A stretch of 64,000 nucleotides of DNA, taken from assembly GCF_014651495.1 (NCBI RefSeq), contig NZ_BMWZ01000006.1, positions 12,697 through 76,696 of the forward strand. The letters run 5' to 3'. Shown in pieces: positions 44,368 to 54,034 of this stretch. The position numbers were made by a program, and so were the translations under genes. A model generated the notes under the pieces. It worked only from the letters and a program-made list of their open reading frames with translations. It did no database searches and was not told the DNA's origin. This stretch comes from Algibacter mikhailovii (GTDB lineage: Bacteria; Bacteroidota; Bacteroidia; Flavobacteriales; Flavobacteriaceae). Every line of letters starts with the position of its first letter. Position 1 is the first letter of the stretch.

Positions 44368-46823
44368 AACTTCATTGTTGTTCTAACGTTAAACACTCTA
44401 GGGGTGAGATAATTTGGTATGGCTATTTGTCTTTTGTTACTCACATCTCTTACCCAAGTATTTGTAATTGAATTTTGAGCGTCAAATATGTTATAGATTT
44501 CAAACCCAAATGATAGCCCTTTGAATGGTTTTTTCCAACCGTGACTAAATTGTTTATTCGCATCAACCAAAACATACTGTAAACCTAAATCGGCACGTTT
44601 GTAATCTGGGAGTCGGTTTTGGTAATCATATGGGTCGGCATAGCTAGGTGAACCGCCAGGTAATCCTGTATTATAAACCAAATTTAAATACACTTTTAGA
44701 TTAGGCATATTGGGAACATAATCTTGAAAAAGTGCCGCAAATTTTAAACGTTGATCTGTAGGTCTTGAAATATAGCCTCGATTATCAATATTTTCTTCTG
44801 TTTTTAAATAACCAAAACTAAACCATGATTCTGTTCCAGGCACAAACTCGCCATTTAATCTAAGGTCCAAACCGTAGGCGTATGCGGTGGCATTATTTTT
44901 TGCGCGATACCTAATACGAACGTTTTCTAGTGTATAAGGGTTAACATCCCATAAGTTTTTATAGTAGATTTCTGAGGTTAGTTTAAAGGGTCTATTCCAC
45001 ATTTCAAAACTATAATCATTACCTATTACGGCATGAAAAGATTTTTGAGATTTCACCTTAGGTTGCACTACACCACTAGAATCTCTTAATTCTCTATAAA
45101 AAGGCGGTTGATAATAAAAGCCTGCAGAAACTCTAAATAGCATGTCTTTTTTCCATTCGGGCTTGATGCTAAACTGTCCTCTTGGGGTGAATACGGTGCT
45201 ATTTGAGGTTTCAATACCGTCGCCTTTAACACTCCAATTATGCATTCTTACCCCTAAATTATACCAGACGTCATTATTTCCAAGTGTAGAACGTTGGCTC
45301 CATTGGGCGTAGGCCTGAACTCTATTGATTTGCGTGTTGTTTTTTGCTCTTACATTCTGAAAAGGTTCAAGTTCTGCGGTATAAGGTATATAAGGCTGTT
45401 CATTGGCAGGCTTGCTTGGCGGCCTAATGGAGAACCCTGCAGAATCAATGACTTCCCACTCAACGAGTCGATCACGAATATTTTCATTAGTATATTTTAT
45501 AGACCATTCAATTCGATTGTTATCGACTTTGAAATCACCTTTATGTTCAATATTTGTAATGAGTGCATCTAAATCATTTCTACCATGGGTTAGCTGGCTT
45601 CCAATCCCTTCAGAAAATTCTACTTCACCAAAGTCCTCATCGCCAATATTGGCATTCACCTCTCCCAATCTATATTGTGCTAAGATATCATAGTATTCTT
45701 CCTCTCTGGTGTGATATGTTGAAGCAACAAGGTGTAAGTTTAGATCATCATTGGCAAAGTATGAACCTTTAAATGCCCCAAATACGGTTTGATACCGGTC
45801 TTTTTCTTGGCCTTCATAAAAAATCAATAAGGCGATGGGGTCGGCAAGTGTACCAAAATTGGTTTGCCGCGTGTAGGGTTCATAATTGTATGAGTTTATT
45901 GAAGCATTACCTAGAAAACTCAAATGAAACTTATTGGAAAATCTATAAGTAAAAAAGCCTTGTATATCGGCAAAAGTGGGGTTGAAGTTGGTTTCGGTTT
46001 CTCTGGCGTTAACCAATAAGCTATTGTCACGATACCTGCCACCTACAATAGCGGTAAATTTTGAATCCTTACTAATGTTTTCCACAGATAGACTACCGCC
46101 TAACAAACTTAAATCAGCGTTAACCTCAAATTGATAGGGGTTCTTATATGTAATATCTAATACAGAAGATAATTTATCTCCATATTTTGCTTGAAACCCT
46201 CCCGCGGAAAAGTCCACATTCTGAACCATATCGGTATTCACAAAACTTAGGCCTTCTTGTTGTCCTGAACGTACTAAAAATGGGCGATATACTTCAATGC
46301 CGTTAACATAGACTAAATTTTCATCAAAGTTACCACCACGAACCGAGTATTGCGTGCTTAATTCATTGTTGTTACTTACACCAGGTAGCGTTAATAATAA
46401 ATTTTCTACCCCAGCATTAGCACCTGGGATTTTTCGGATAGTTTCAGGTTTCAAAGTCACTATACCTTCAACTTCTTTGCGCCTATTACTAGTTATGACC
46501 ACTGGTGCAATCTGCTCTACAGAAGAACTCATTACGGGGTTGAATTCAAATTCTTCACCATTTTTAAGATTAAAAATACTGCTTACTTTTTTAAGAGAAA
46601 GATGAGTGAATTCTATGGTTACCTCTTTATTCGAAGGAATTGTTAGGCTGTAAAAACCATTAGCATTGGTTTCTGTGCCCCCAGTATCTGTTTTAATACT
46701 TACCTTCTCAACGGGTTGATTCCTTTCATTTAAAATAACCCCTTTTATTGTCGCGGTTTGCGCAATGCCAATGGTAATTATAGAAAATATTAGGCAGGTG
46801 GTTAGTAAAAGTTTTGATTTCAA
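44364..46823 (-). CDS. TonB-dependent receptor with carboxypeptidase-like plug extension
   Basis: An 819-residue outer-membrane protein. After the signal peptide (LLTTCLIFSIITIGIAQ) comes a carboxypeptidase regulatory-like domain (about 25-100, IKGVILNERNQPVEKVSIKT), a TonB plug (VLLTLPGVSNNNELSTQYSVRGGNFDENLVYVNGIEV) and a beta barrel ending FNVRTTMKF with a terminal Phe. There is no SusD partner beside it, so it is not a starch-utilisation system. Substrate unknown. It is followed on the same strand by... its upstream neighbour, an M23 peptidase gene 11 bases away on the downstream coordinate side. Confidence 0.9.
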   Translation of the reverse strand: MKSKLLLTTCLIFSIITIGIAQTATIKGVILNERNQPVEKVSIKTDTGGTETNANGFYSLTIPSNKEVTIEFTHLSLKKVSSIFNLKNGEEFEFNPVMSSSVEQIAPVVITSNRRKEVEGIVTLKPETIRKIPGANAGVENLLLTLPGVSNNNELSTQYSVRGGNFDENLVYVNGIEVYRPFLVRSGQQEGLSFVNTDMVQNVDFSAGGFQAKYGDKLSSVLDITYKNPYQFEVNADLSLLGGSLSVENISKDSKFTAIVGGRYRDNSLLVNARETETNFNPTFADIQGFFTYRFSNKFHLSFLGNASINSYNYEPYTRQTNFGTLADPIALLIFYEGQEKDRYQTVFGAFKGSYFANDDLNLHLVASTYHTREEEYYDILAQYRLGEVNANIGDEDFGEVEFSEGIGSQLTHGRNDLDALITNIEHKGDFKVDNNRIEWSIKYTNENIRDRLVEWEVIDSAGFSIRPPSKPANEQPYIPYTAELEPFQNVRAKNNTQINRVQAYAQWSQRSTLGNNDVWYNLGVRMHNWSVKGDGIETSNSTVFTPRGQFSIKPEWKKDMLFRVSAGFYYQPPFYRELRDSSGVVQPKVKSQKSFHAVIGNDYSFEMWNRPFKLTSEIYYKNLWDVNPYTLENVRIRYRAKNNATAYAYGLDLRLNGEFVPGTESWFSFGYLKTEENIDNRGYISRPTDQRLKFAALFQDYVPNMPNLKVYLNLVYNTGLPGGSPSYADPYDYQNRLPDYKRADLGLQYVLVDANKQFSHGWKKPFKGLSFGFEIYNIFDAQNSITNTWVRDVSNKRQIAIPNYLTPRVFNVRTTMKF

Positions 46824-46834
46824 AAGTAAAAAGT

Positions 46835-48520
46835 TTATTTCCTGTAAAATAACGTTTCAAATGTAGAATTATTTCCAACATTATCCGTTACAATTATCTT
46901 TAAATTATTCTTGGTATCTAAGATAACGTTGTCATTAAAATCATGAGTTAATGTTTTTGTTTTATAATCATACTCCATTAATATCCATTTTCCATTCACC
47001 GTTGCTCTATATTTTGAAATCCCAGAACCCGTATCATCAATTTTCACCTTTAAAAATCTGTAATTACTCAGCCATTGTCCTTTTTTAAAATTAATAGGCT
47101 TTATAGTTGGACTTATAGTATCTGTCTCTAAGGCAAAAGTCCCTAGTTTTTTCGTGTTGGCTATTAATACATCACCTTTTCTTTTGGTATAGGTGTATGT
47201 GGGGTAATTTTTAGAACCTACTAAGCGGGCAATATAAAGTTTGTTCTTATCCTGGTTGTTATAATGGCTGATATCAAATGAAATACTAAAACTTTTCTTT
47301 GCCGCTTTGGTATCCTCGTGTAATTTTAGGGTATCATTTTTTACTTCAAAGTCAACATAAAAACCCTCGTAAAATGTGTTTTTATAAAAATCAACAGATA
47401 TTCTTCCTTCTGATAAATTGATGTCTTGGTTTTCGTTTATATAAAAGGGCGTTTTCTTAGTTGGTTTGGGTGTAGTTTTACTGGCATTGCTGCCTTTAAT
47501 TTGAACGGTAACCCAAGATTCGTTGTTTTTATAGTCTGCTACCCGTACTTTGTAGACCGAATTTGTACTATCTGCAATGGTAATGTGTCCATCTTTTTCT
47601 GCAGATTTAATAATGCTTAAAGGATTATTTTTTTTAAATAATTTTTGAATACGCGCCTTGTTTTTTATGTAATATTCATAATCTATAAGTTCATTAATAT
47701 GCTTGGTTTCAGTAAAGGAGAATCGTTTAAAATCCAACTCAAAATTTCTGCTGCCATTAAGAAACGTTTGAATGTTGTATACACCATTAGAATTGGCTGC
47801 CAAATCTTGTCTATCAATAGTTTCAATTCCAAAGCCTATGGTACCAATAGCTTCAATGTCTTCAGCATAATAATCGCCTTGCGCATTAGGCGTTAATCTC
47901 AGCTTTTGTTTCGCGTTGTTTTTATTGATAAAGGATTCATTATTTAGCGGATAAACAAATAATGATTTTATAATTGGGTTGGTGTTATCCTTGATATCAA
48001 TTCCAAAAAGCATGGGGTTCATAGGGCGCTGTGCATTATCCCTTATTTCAAAATGGAGGTGTGGGCCTCCAGAGCCCCCTGTATTACCACTATAGGCAAT
48101 TAAACTGTCTTTTATAATTTTTAAATCTTCAGCTTTTGGAAATAATTCAATTTCGTAAGACTCTTTTCTGTATTGCTCCTTTTTTATATAGGATTCAATT
48201 TCGGGTGAAAATTTTTGTAGGTGGGCATAAACAGTTGTGTACCCATTAGGATGAGCAATGTAAAGCGCTTTACCATAACCAAAATGGGAGATTTTTATAC
48301 GACTAACATAACCGCTAGCTGAGGCTTTAACTTTAAGGCCTGTTCTGTGTTGTGTTTTAATATCTAAGCCGGCGTGAAAATGATTTGATCGTAATTCAGC
48401 AAAAGTACCCGACAATATTAAAGGAATCTCTAAAGGTGTGCTAAAATAATCTTGTGGATAGTTATTCTGGGCCTGAACAAATAGAGAGGTAATAAAAAAA
48501 AAAGAAAGTATTAAACGCAT
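46835..48520 (-). CDS. M23 family metallopeptidase, exported
   Basis: A 561-residue exported protein with a signal peptide (LILSFFFITSLFVQA). The LytM-type peptidase domain is near the N-terminus (about 40-180). The zinc site is HFHAGLDIKTQ (HxxxD) near residue 50 and GPHLHFEIRDN (HxH) near 154, so the catalytic residues look intact. The remaining 380 residues are beta-rich, perhaps adhesion or wall-binding domains. It probably cuts peptidoglycan cross-links. The TonB receptor gene begins 11 bases after its stop. Confidence 0.88.
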   Translation of the reverse strand: MRLILSFFFITSLFVQAQNNYPQDYFSTPLEIPLILSGTFAELRSNHFHAGLDIKTQHRTGLKVKASASGYVSRIKISHFGYGKALYIAHPNGYTTVYAHLQKFSPEIESYIKKEQYRKESYEIELFPKAEDLKIIKDSLIAYSGNTGGSGGPHLHFEIRDNAQRPMNPMLFGIDIKDNTNPIIKSLFVYPLNNESFINKNNAKQKLRLTPNAQGDYYAEDIEAIGTIGFGIETIDRQDLAANSNGVYNIQTFLNGSRNFELDFKRFSFTETKHINELIDYEYYIKNKARIQKLFKKNNPLSIIKSAEKDGHITIADSTNSVYKVRVADYKNNESWVTVQIKGSNASKTTPKPTKKTPFYINENQDINLSEGRISVDFYKNTFYEGFYVDFEVKNDTLKLHEDTKAAKKSFSISFDISHYNNQDKNKLYIARLVGSKNYPTYTYTKRKGDVLIANTKKLGTFALETDTISPTIKPINFKKGQWLSNYRFLKVKIDDTGSGISKYRATVNGKWILMEYDYKTKTLTHDFNDNVILDTKNNLKIIVTDNVGNNSTFETLFYRK

Positions 48521-48641
48521 GAATTGATATGAAGGGCTAAATTATTAATTTGATATTAACTAACAAAGCATAATTCAAAAATCAAGCCAATGATTTTGAA
48601 AAGGCAATGGATATGGCTTTTCAAAATTTATCTAAAAACAA

Positions 48642-48672
48642 TTGTTATTTCATCTAAGGTATGTTAACTTTG
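48642..48672 (+). promoter_or_regulatory. Promoter of the coiled-coil/zapA operon
   Basis: TTG at 48642-48644 (-33 element) and TAACTTTG at 48665-48672 (-7 element, exact TAnnTTTG) are 20 bases apart, the expected Bacteroidota spacing. The first start codon is at 48697. Confidence 0.65.
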
Positions 48673-48696
48673 TGATATAAGTATTGATATTTGTAA

Positions 48697-48987
48697 ATGG
48701 GTAATATTGAAGATATTGTAGATTCATTAGAAAACAAGATTAGTAAATTATTACACAGACTAGAGCTTTTAAAGATTGCAAATTTGAAATTAAATGAAGA
48801 ATTAGATATTTCAAAGCAAAATTGTTCAAGCCTTAATGATGAGGTTTTGGCTTGGAAAGAAAAATATGAAGCGCTAAAAATGGCAAATACGATACTTGGT
48901 AGTGACGATAATAAAAGAGAAACTAAGCTTAAAATAAACGCTTTAATCAGAGATATTGATCATTGTATTGCTCAGCTTTCAGATTAA
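48697..48987 (+). CDS. Small coiled-coil protein upstream of zapA
   Basis: A 96-residue, largely helical protein with heptad-like leucines (SLENKISKLLHRLELLKIANLKLNEELDISKQ and a second helix to about 65). It sits directly before zapA with 15 bases between, so the two are cotranscribed. In E. coli ZapA works with the coiled-coil ZapB; this protein could play a similar partner role, but no sequence homology to ZapB is claimed. Function unproven. Confidence 0.75.
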   Translation: MGNIEDIVDSLENKISKLLHRLELLKIANLKLNEELDISKQNCSSLNDEVLAWKEKYEALKMANTILGSDDNKRETKLKINALIRDIDHCIAQLSD

Positions 48988-49002
48988 TGTATTAGAAACT
49001 CA

Positions 49003-49296
49003 ATGTCAGAAAAGCTTAAAATAAAGCTGTCAATAGCCAATAGAGTTTATCCTTTAACCATTGAAGCACATCAAGAGGAAGGATTGCGGAAAGCGGCTAA
49101 GAATATTGATGTTATGATTAAACAGTTTGAGCAAAGTTATTCTGTGAGAGATAAACAAGATGTATTAGCTATGTGTGCTTTGCAATTTGCTTCTCAAGTT
49201 GAACAGAAGTCTATTGATAAAGCAAATGTTAGTGAACATGTGGAAGAAAAGCTTAAGGCTTTAAATGATTTATTGCATTTGCATTTGGTTTCTTAA
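49003..49296 (+). CDS. zapA: Cell division protein ZapA
   Basis: A 97-residue FtsZ-binding protein. The N-terminal domain is clear (KLKIKLSIANRVYPLTIEAHQEEGLRKAAKNID, about 4-36), followed by helices ending in the coiled-coil tail VEEKLKALNDLLHLH. It stabilises FtsZ protofilaments at the division ring. Expression is probably from the promoter at 48642 together with the coiled-coil gene. A 6S-like RNA follows. Confidence 0.85.
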   Translation: MSEKLKIKLSIANRVYPLTIEAHQEEGLRKAAKNIDVMIKQFEQSYSVRDKQDVLAMCALQFASQVEQKSIDKANVSEHVEEKLKALNDLLHLHLVS

Positions 49297-49321
49297 TCGT
49301 TCTTTAAAATAAATAAAAGTT

Positions 49322-49495
49322 ACTGCCTGCATTGGTTATTTTTTTTGATAAACTCAACGTTAATTCTTTAAAAAGGGTGAGTTTAAGTTGTAAAAGCATG
49401 CTGCCTTAGTCGCAGATCCTTGATCAGCTTGTTAGCCCTAAACTTGTTTTTAAGGAGTTTATACAAAACTTTATACTGGTGTAGGCTTTTTTTAT
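49322..49495 (+). ncRNA. ssrS: Probable 6S RNA (6S-Flavo type)
   Basis: The 5' segment GCCTGCATTGG (49325-49335) pairs at all 11 positions (some G-U) with CTGGTGTAGGC (49476-49486), closing a roughly 160-base RNA, followed by a T tract. Inside, AACTCA/TGAGTT and TAAACT/AGTTTA pairs form further helices around an open central region, the shape of 6S RNA, which binds RNA polymerase. Its place after zapA matches the known zapA-6S arrangement of proteobacteria. Recognition is by structure and context, not by a covariance search. Confidence 0.6.
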
Positions 49496-49518
49496 ATATA
49501 TAAACCACTAAATTAACG

Positions 49519-51093
49519 ATGGATAACTCAATTATATTTGCAGTAGGGGGAGTGATATTAGGCCTTGTCATAGGCTTTATTATTTCTAAAACACTTGAAA
49601 AGAATAATGCTTCTAAGCTCATTAGCGAAGCTAAGAAAAGTGCCGCTTTGGTGCTCAAAGAAGCCAAAAGTGACGGTGAAAATCTTAAAAAAGACAAAAT
49701 TCTTCAGGCCAAGGAGAAGTTCATTGAACTTAAGGCGGAGCATGAAAAGGTCATTCTAGGGCGTGATAAGAAAATGGCAGAGGCTGAAAAGCGTACTCGC
49801 GATAAGGAATCTCAGGTGTCTAATGAAGTTGCCAAGAATAAAAAACTAAATGATAATCTAGAGAATAAGGTTAAGGACTACAATCATAGGTTAGAGGTTC
49901 TGGAGAAAAAACAAGAGGAGCTTGATAGGTTGCATAAAAGTCAAGTGCAGCAACTAGAGGTTATTTCTAGTTTATCGGCCGAAGAAGCTAAAGAGCAGTT
50001 GGTTGAATCTTTAAAGGGAGAAGCTAAAAACGATGCTATGGCCTTTGTTCAAAGTTCTTTAGAAGAAGCCAAATTAACGGCTGAACAAGATGCTAAGAAA
50101 ATTATTATCAATACAATACAACGTATTGGAACAGAGGAAGCTGTTGATAATTGCGTTTCAGTATTTAATATTGAGTCTGATGATGTTAAGGGACGTATTA
50201 TTGGTCGAGAGGGTCGTAATATTAGAGCCATTGAAGCTGCCACAGGTGTTGAGATAATTGTTGATGATACGCCTGAAGCTATTATTTTATCTTGTTTTGA
50301 TTCTGTAAGGAGAGAGGTGGCACGTTTATCGTTGCATAAACTTGTTACTGATGGTAGAATTCATCCTGCGCGTATTGAGGAGGTTGTTAAAAAGACCCAA
50401 AAACAAATAGAACAAGAGATTATAGAAGTGGGTAAGCGTACGGTTATAGACTTAGGAATCCATAATTTACATCCTGAACTTATTAAGATGGTTGGAAGAA
50501 TGAAGTATAGATCTTCATATGGTCAAAACCTACTACAGCACTCTCGTGAGGTAGCAAAACTGTGTGGTGTCATGGCTGCTGAGCTGGGACTGAATCCTAA
50601 ACTAGCAAAACGTGCTGGTTTATTACATGATATAGGAAAAGTGCCAGATGCTGAAGCTGATATGGAAACACCACATGCAATTTTAGGTATGCAATGGGCT
50701 GAAAAGTTTAATGAAAAAGGCGAAGTATGTAATGCTATTGGTGCGCATCATGACGAAATAGAAATGAAGTCGTTATTGGCTCCAATCATTCAAGTATGTG
50801 ATGCTATTTCTGGTGCAAGACCGGGTGCAAGACGTCAAGTTCTTGACAGTTATATACAACGTTTAAAAGATTTAGAGGATATTGCTTTTGGTTTTACAGG
50901 CGTTAAAAAGGCTTATGCTATTCAAGCGGGAAGAGAACTAAGGGTTATTGTTGAAAGTGAAAAAGTTGATGATCAAAAAGCAGCTGATTTATCTTTTAGT
51001 ATTTCTCAAAAAGTTCAAACGGATTTAACGTATCCGGGACAAGTAAAAGTGACGGTGATAAGAGAGACTAGAGCTGTTAACATAGCTAAATAA
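49519..51093 (+). CDS. rny: Ribonuclease Y
   Basis: A 524-residue membrane-anchored endonuclease that starts mRNA decay. An N-terminal helix ([17 protein letters not shown], about 6-24) anchors it, a long coiled coil spans about 28-200, a KH RNA-binding domain follows ([29 protein letters not shown], about 222-252), and the HD domain holds [12 protein letters not shown] and [13 protein letters not shown] near 345-385. All catalytic residues are in place. A terminator follows. Confidence 0.95.
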   Translation: MDNSIIFAVGGVILGLVIGFIISKTLEKNNASKLISEAKKSAALVLKEAKSDGENLKKDKILQAKEKFIELKAEHEKVILGRDKKMAEAEKRTRDKESQVSNEVAKNKKLNDNLENKVKDYNHRLEVLEKKQEELDRLHKSQVQQLEVISSLSAEEAKEQLVESLKGEAKNDAMAFVQSSLEEAKLTAEQDAKKIIINTIQRIGTEEAVDNCVSVFNIESDDVKGRIIGREGRNIRAIEAATGVEIIVDDTPEAIILSCFDSVRREVARLSLHKLVTDGRIHPARIEEVVKKTQKQIEQEIIEVGKRTVIDLGIHNLHPELIKMVGRMKYRSSYGQNLLQHSREVAKLCGVMAAELGLNPKLAKRAGLLHDIGKVPDAEADMETPHAILGMQWAEKFNEKGEVCNAIGAHHDEIEMKSLLAPIIQVCDAISGARPGARRQVLDSYIQRLKDLEDIAFGFTGVKKAYAIQAGRELRVIVESEKVDDQKAADLSFSISQKVQTDLTYPGQVKVTVIRETRAVNIAK

Positions 51094-51134
51094 TCGATAT
51101 TTATTTGAAATAAATACACTAGGAATATAAAAGA

Positions 51135-51163
51135 AAAAGCCCAACTTTATGTTGGGCTTTTTT
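51135..51163. terminator. Rho-independent terminator between rny and xerD
   Basis: AAAAGCCCAAC and GTTGGGCTTTT form a perfect 11-bp stem with a 5-base loop, with A and T runs on both sides. It serves rny and possibly the convergent recombinase gene. Confidence 0.88.
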
Positions 51164-51182
51164 ATTAGTCTAAAAGTTAAAA

Positions 51183-52079
51183 CTATTTTCTAGGGTGGAA
51201 TTGCTCCACCACTTTAGTTAAGTGTGTTTTATCTAAATGCACATATATTTCAGTGGTGGTAATACTCTCATGACCTAACATCATTTGGATGGACCTTAAA
51301 TCAGCATTGTTCTGCAAAAGGTGGGTCGCAAATGAATGTCTAAAGGTATGCGGTGACACCTTTTTTTTAAGCCCTATTTTTACCACCAGTTGTTTAATGA
51401 TTGTAAATACCATGGCTCGAGTAAGTTGTTTTCCTCTTCTATTAAGGAACAGCGTATCTTCAAATCCGGGTTGAATATTTAAGTGAATTCTATTTTCATT
51501 TCTATAGATGTTGATATACTTCTGTGTTATGCCCACTATAGGCACAAATCGTTCTTTATCTCCCTTCCCTGTAACTTTTATAAAGCCTTCTTCAAAAAAT
51601 AAATCAGATATCTTCAATTGAATCAGTTCACTAACGCGTAAACCACAGCCATATAAGGTTTCAAGCATGGCTCTATTACGTTCACCTTCTGGTTTACTAA
51701 GGTCGATGCCTTTTATAATAAGATCAATTTCCTTTTCAGAAAGTGTGTCAGGTAGTTTTCTGCCTATTTTTGGAGATTCAATAAGTTCTAAAGGGTTTGT
51801 AGTTCTGTAATCTTCAAATATTAAGTAATTAAAAAAACTTCTTAAACCCGAAATTATTCTTGACTGAGACCGTGCATTTACCGTCTTAGCAACCTCATAA
51901 ATAAACTGCTGAATGCTATTGGAATCAATATCAATAGGAGAGTGGCTTATGTTGTTATGCACTAAGTATTTAATTAACTTGTTAATATCAAGAACATAAC
52001 TGTCAATAGAGTTTTGGGATAGCCCACGTTCTATCTTTAAATAAAGTTGATAATCATTAAGTGCGCTTTGCCATTTCAT
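51183..52079 (-). CDS. xerD: Tyrosine recombinase XerD-like
   Basis: A 298-residue site-specific recombinase with a SAM-like N-terminal domain (LNDYQLYLKIERGLSQNSIDSYVLDINKLI) and an intact catalytic set: Arg in TLYGCGLRVSELIQL, Lys in VTGKGDKERFVPI, His-x-x-Arg in SPHTFRHSFATHLLQN, His in LGHESITTTEIYVH, and Tyr in that last segment. The size and core-gene neighbours suggest the chromosome-dimer-resolving enzyme rather than a mobile-element integrase. No att-like sites are seen nearby. Confidence 0.92.
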   Translation of the reverse strand: MKWQSALNDYQLYLKIERGLSQNSIDSYVLDINKLIKYLVHNNISHSPIDIDSNSIQQFIYEVAKTVNARSQSRIISGLRSFFNYLIFEDYRTTNPLELIESPKIGRKLPDTLSEKEIDLIIKGIDLSKPEGERNRAMLETLYGCGLRVSELIQLKISDLFFEEGFIKVTGKGDKERFVPIVGITQKYINIYRNENRIHLNIQPGFEDTLFLNRRGKQLTRAMVFTIIKQLVVKIGLKKKVSPHTFRHSFATHLLQNNADLRSIQMMLGHESITTTEIYVHLDKTHLTKVVEQFHPRK

Positions 52080-52149
52080 GCTTGAGTAAAAATAAGGACA
52101 AAAAGCTATTTTTAAAATTAAATAGCAGAATTTTAAATATCTTTACCTC

Positions 52150-52566
52150 ATGAAAAAGCTAATCATCATTAACGGTCCAAATTTAAATTTATTAGGTAAG
52201 CGAGAACCCAATATTTATGGCAGTCTTACCTTTACTGAGTTTTTAGAAGAGATTGTGGGGAAATACCCAGACGCTAGTATTGAGTATTTTCAGTCTAACA
52301 TAGAAGGTGAGTTAATTGATAAACTGCAAGAGGTTGGATATACCTATGACGGGATTGTATTAAATGCTGCAGCCTATACGCATACTTCGGTAGGTATAGG
52401 AGATGCCATAAAAGCTATTGAAACTCCGGTAATAGAAGTTCATATTTCAAACACCTTTGGTAGAGAGGAGTTTCGTCATCAATCTTTCATATCACCAAAC
52501 GCTAAGGGTGTCATTCTTGGTTTTGGTTTGCAAAGTTATGAATTGGCCATTCAAAGTTTTTTATAA
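52150..52566 (+). CDS. aroQ: 3-dehydroquinate dehydratase, type II
   Basis: A 138-residue enzyme of the shikimate pathway that converts 3-dehydroquinate to 3-dehydroshikimate. Family motifs: IINGPNLNLLGKREPNIYG at 5-23 (with the catalytic Arg and Tyr loop), LNAAAYTHTSVGIGDAI near 75 and EVHISNTFGREEFRHQSF near 100 (catalytic His). Length is normal for AroQ. It is divergent from xerD, 70 bases away. Confidence 0.95.
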   Translation: MKKLIIINGPNLNLLGKREPNIYGSLTFTEFLEEIVGKYPDASIEYFQSNIEGELIDKLQEVGYTYDGIVLNAAAYTHTSVGIGDAIKAIETPVIEVHISNTFGREEFRHQSFISPNAKGVILGFGLQSYELAIQSFL

Positions 52567-52586
52567 ACATAGTTTAAGATATATCA

Positions 52587-52622
52587 TAAAAAAAGCGATT
52601 CAGTATTTGAATCGCTTTTTTA
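52587..52622. terminator. Bidirectional terminator between aroQ and lpdA
   Basis: AAAAAGCGATTCA and TGAATCGCTTTTT pair around a short loop, with A tract on one side and T tract on the other, between convergent genes. Confidence 0.87.
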
Positions 52623-52642
52623 TGTTTATTATGTATTCTATT

Positions 52643-54034
52643 CTATAAATGAATGACTTCATCATAAGCATCAGCAACGGCTTCCATAACGGCTTCACTC
52701 ATTGTTGGATGCGGGTGTATTGTTTTTAATACTTCATGCCCTGTAGTTTCGAGTTTTCTACCTAAAACGGCCTCAGCAATCATGTCTGTAACGCCAGCAC
52801 CTATCATATGACATCCTAACCATTCGCCATATTTAGCATCGAAAATAACTTTTACAAATCCTTCTTTTGTTCCAGCAGCAGTAGCTTTTCCTGAAGCAGA
52901 GAAAGGGAATTTACCTACTTTAATATCATATCCAGCTTCTTTAGCCTTAGCCTCTGTTAATCCTACAGATGCAATTTCAGGAGATGCATAAGTACACCCT
53001 GGTACATTGCCATAATCAATAGCTTCAGTATGTAAACCTGCTAGTTTTTCAACACATGTGATACCTTCAGCTGAAGCAACATGCGCTAATGCTTGACCAG
53101 GAACCACATCACCAATAGCGTAATAGCCAGGGATATTGGTCTGGTAAAAATCATTAACTAAGATTTTATCTCGGTCCACTACAATACCAACATCTTCTAA
53201 ACCTATATTTTCAATGTTAGATTTGATGCCTACAGCCGATAATACGATATCCGCTTCTAAAGTTTCTTCACCTTTTTTAGTTTTCACGGTGGCTACCACA
53301 CCAGATCCTGAAGTGTCAACAGATTCTACTGAAGAATTTGTCATGACCTTAATACCTGATTTCTTTAACGAATTGGCAAATGCTTTTGATATATCGGCAT
53401 CTTCTACTGGTACAACATTTGGCATGAATTCAACAATTGTTACTTCAGTACCCATGGAGTTATAAAAATGTGCAAATTCCACACCTATAGCTCCCGAACC
53501 AACAACAATCATTTTCTTTGGTTGCTTTGGTAAAGACATGGCTTGACGGTATCCAATTACTTTTTTACCATCTTGTGGTAAATTTGGTAATTCACGTGAA
53601 CGCGCCCCTGTTGCAATAATTATATTTGAAGCACTATATTCGGTAACAGTTCCATCTTCAGCTGTGACGTCAACTTTCTTTCCTGTTTTTATTTTACCAA
53701 AACCTTTAAGAATATCAATTTTATTCTTTTTCATTAAAAACTGAACGCCTTTACTCATGCCTTCAGCAACACCACGACTGCGCTTAATTACAGCGTTAAA
53801 ATCCTTATCAATAGCTTCGGCTTTTAAACCATAATCATCAACGTGTTTTAAATAATCATATACTTGAGCACTTTTTAATAGTGCTTTCGTAGGAATACAC
53901 CCCCAATTTAAACAGATGCCTCCAAGACTTTCTTTTTCAACAATCGCTACTTTAAAACCAAGTTGCGATGCTCTAATTCCTGTTACATATCCTCCAGGAC
54001 CACTTCCAATAATGATGATGTCGTATTTACTCAT
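52643..54034 (-). CDS. lpdA: Dihydrolipoyl dehydrogenase
   Basis: A 463-residue FAD-dependent E3 component of 2-oxo-acid dehydrogenase complexes, which re-oxidises lipoyl groups with NAD. FAD motif: IIGSGPGGYVTGIRASQLG near 8; redox disulfide GGICLNWGCIPTKALL near 38-46; NAD motif VVGSGAIGVEFAHFYNSMG near 178; second FAD motif YYAIGDVVPGQALAHVASAEG near 310; catalytic His-Glu pair in HPHPTMSEAVMEA near 445. Complete. No lipoyl-complex genes are next to it. Confidence 0.95.
   Translation of the reverse strand: MSKYDIIIIGSGPGGYVTGIRASQLGFKVAIVEKESLGGICLNWGCIPTKALLKSAQVYDYLKHVDDYGLKAEAIDKDFNAVIKRSRGVAEGMSKGVQFLMKKNKIDILKGFGKIKTGKKVDVTAEDGTVTEYSASNIIIATGARSRELPNLPQDGKKVIGYRQAMSLPKQPKKMIVVGSGAIGVEFAHFYNSMGTEVTIVEFMPNVVPVEDADISKAFANSLKKSGIKVMTNSSVESVDTSGSGVVATVKTKKGEETLEADIVLSAVGIKSNIENIGLEDVGIVVDRDKILVNDFYQTNIPGYYAIGDVVPGQALAHVASAEGITCVEKLAGLHTEAIDYGNVPGCTYASPEIASVGLTEAKAKEAGYDIKVGKFPFSASGKATAAGTKEGFVKVIFDAKYGEWLGCHMIGAGVTDMIAEAVLGRKLETTGHEVLKTIHPHPTMSEAVMEAVADAYDEVIHL

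Noticed and set aside
44364-46823. TonB receptor as part of a polysaccharide utilisation locus
   Set aside because: No SusD-like lipoprotein or glycan-degrading enzymes lie beside it.
49383-49697. 104-codon minus-strand frame antisense to the 6S-like RNA and the rny start
   Set aside because: It is the shadow of rny and the RNA; no family resemblance, and Ser/Leu/Lys-biased composition.
51183-52079. XerD-like recombinase as the integrase of a mobile element
   Set aside because: Neighbours (rny, aroQ, lpdA) are core genes and no direct-repeat att sites were seen; the housekeeping dimer-resolution role fits better.
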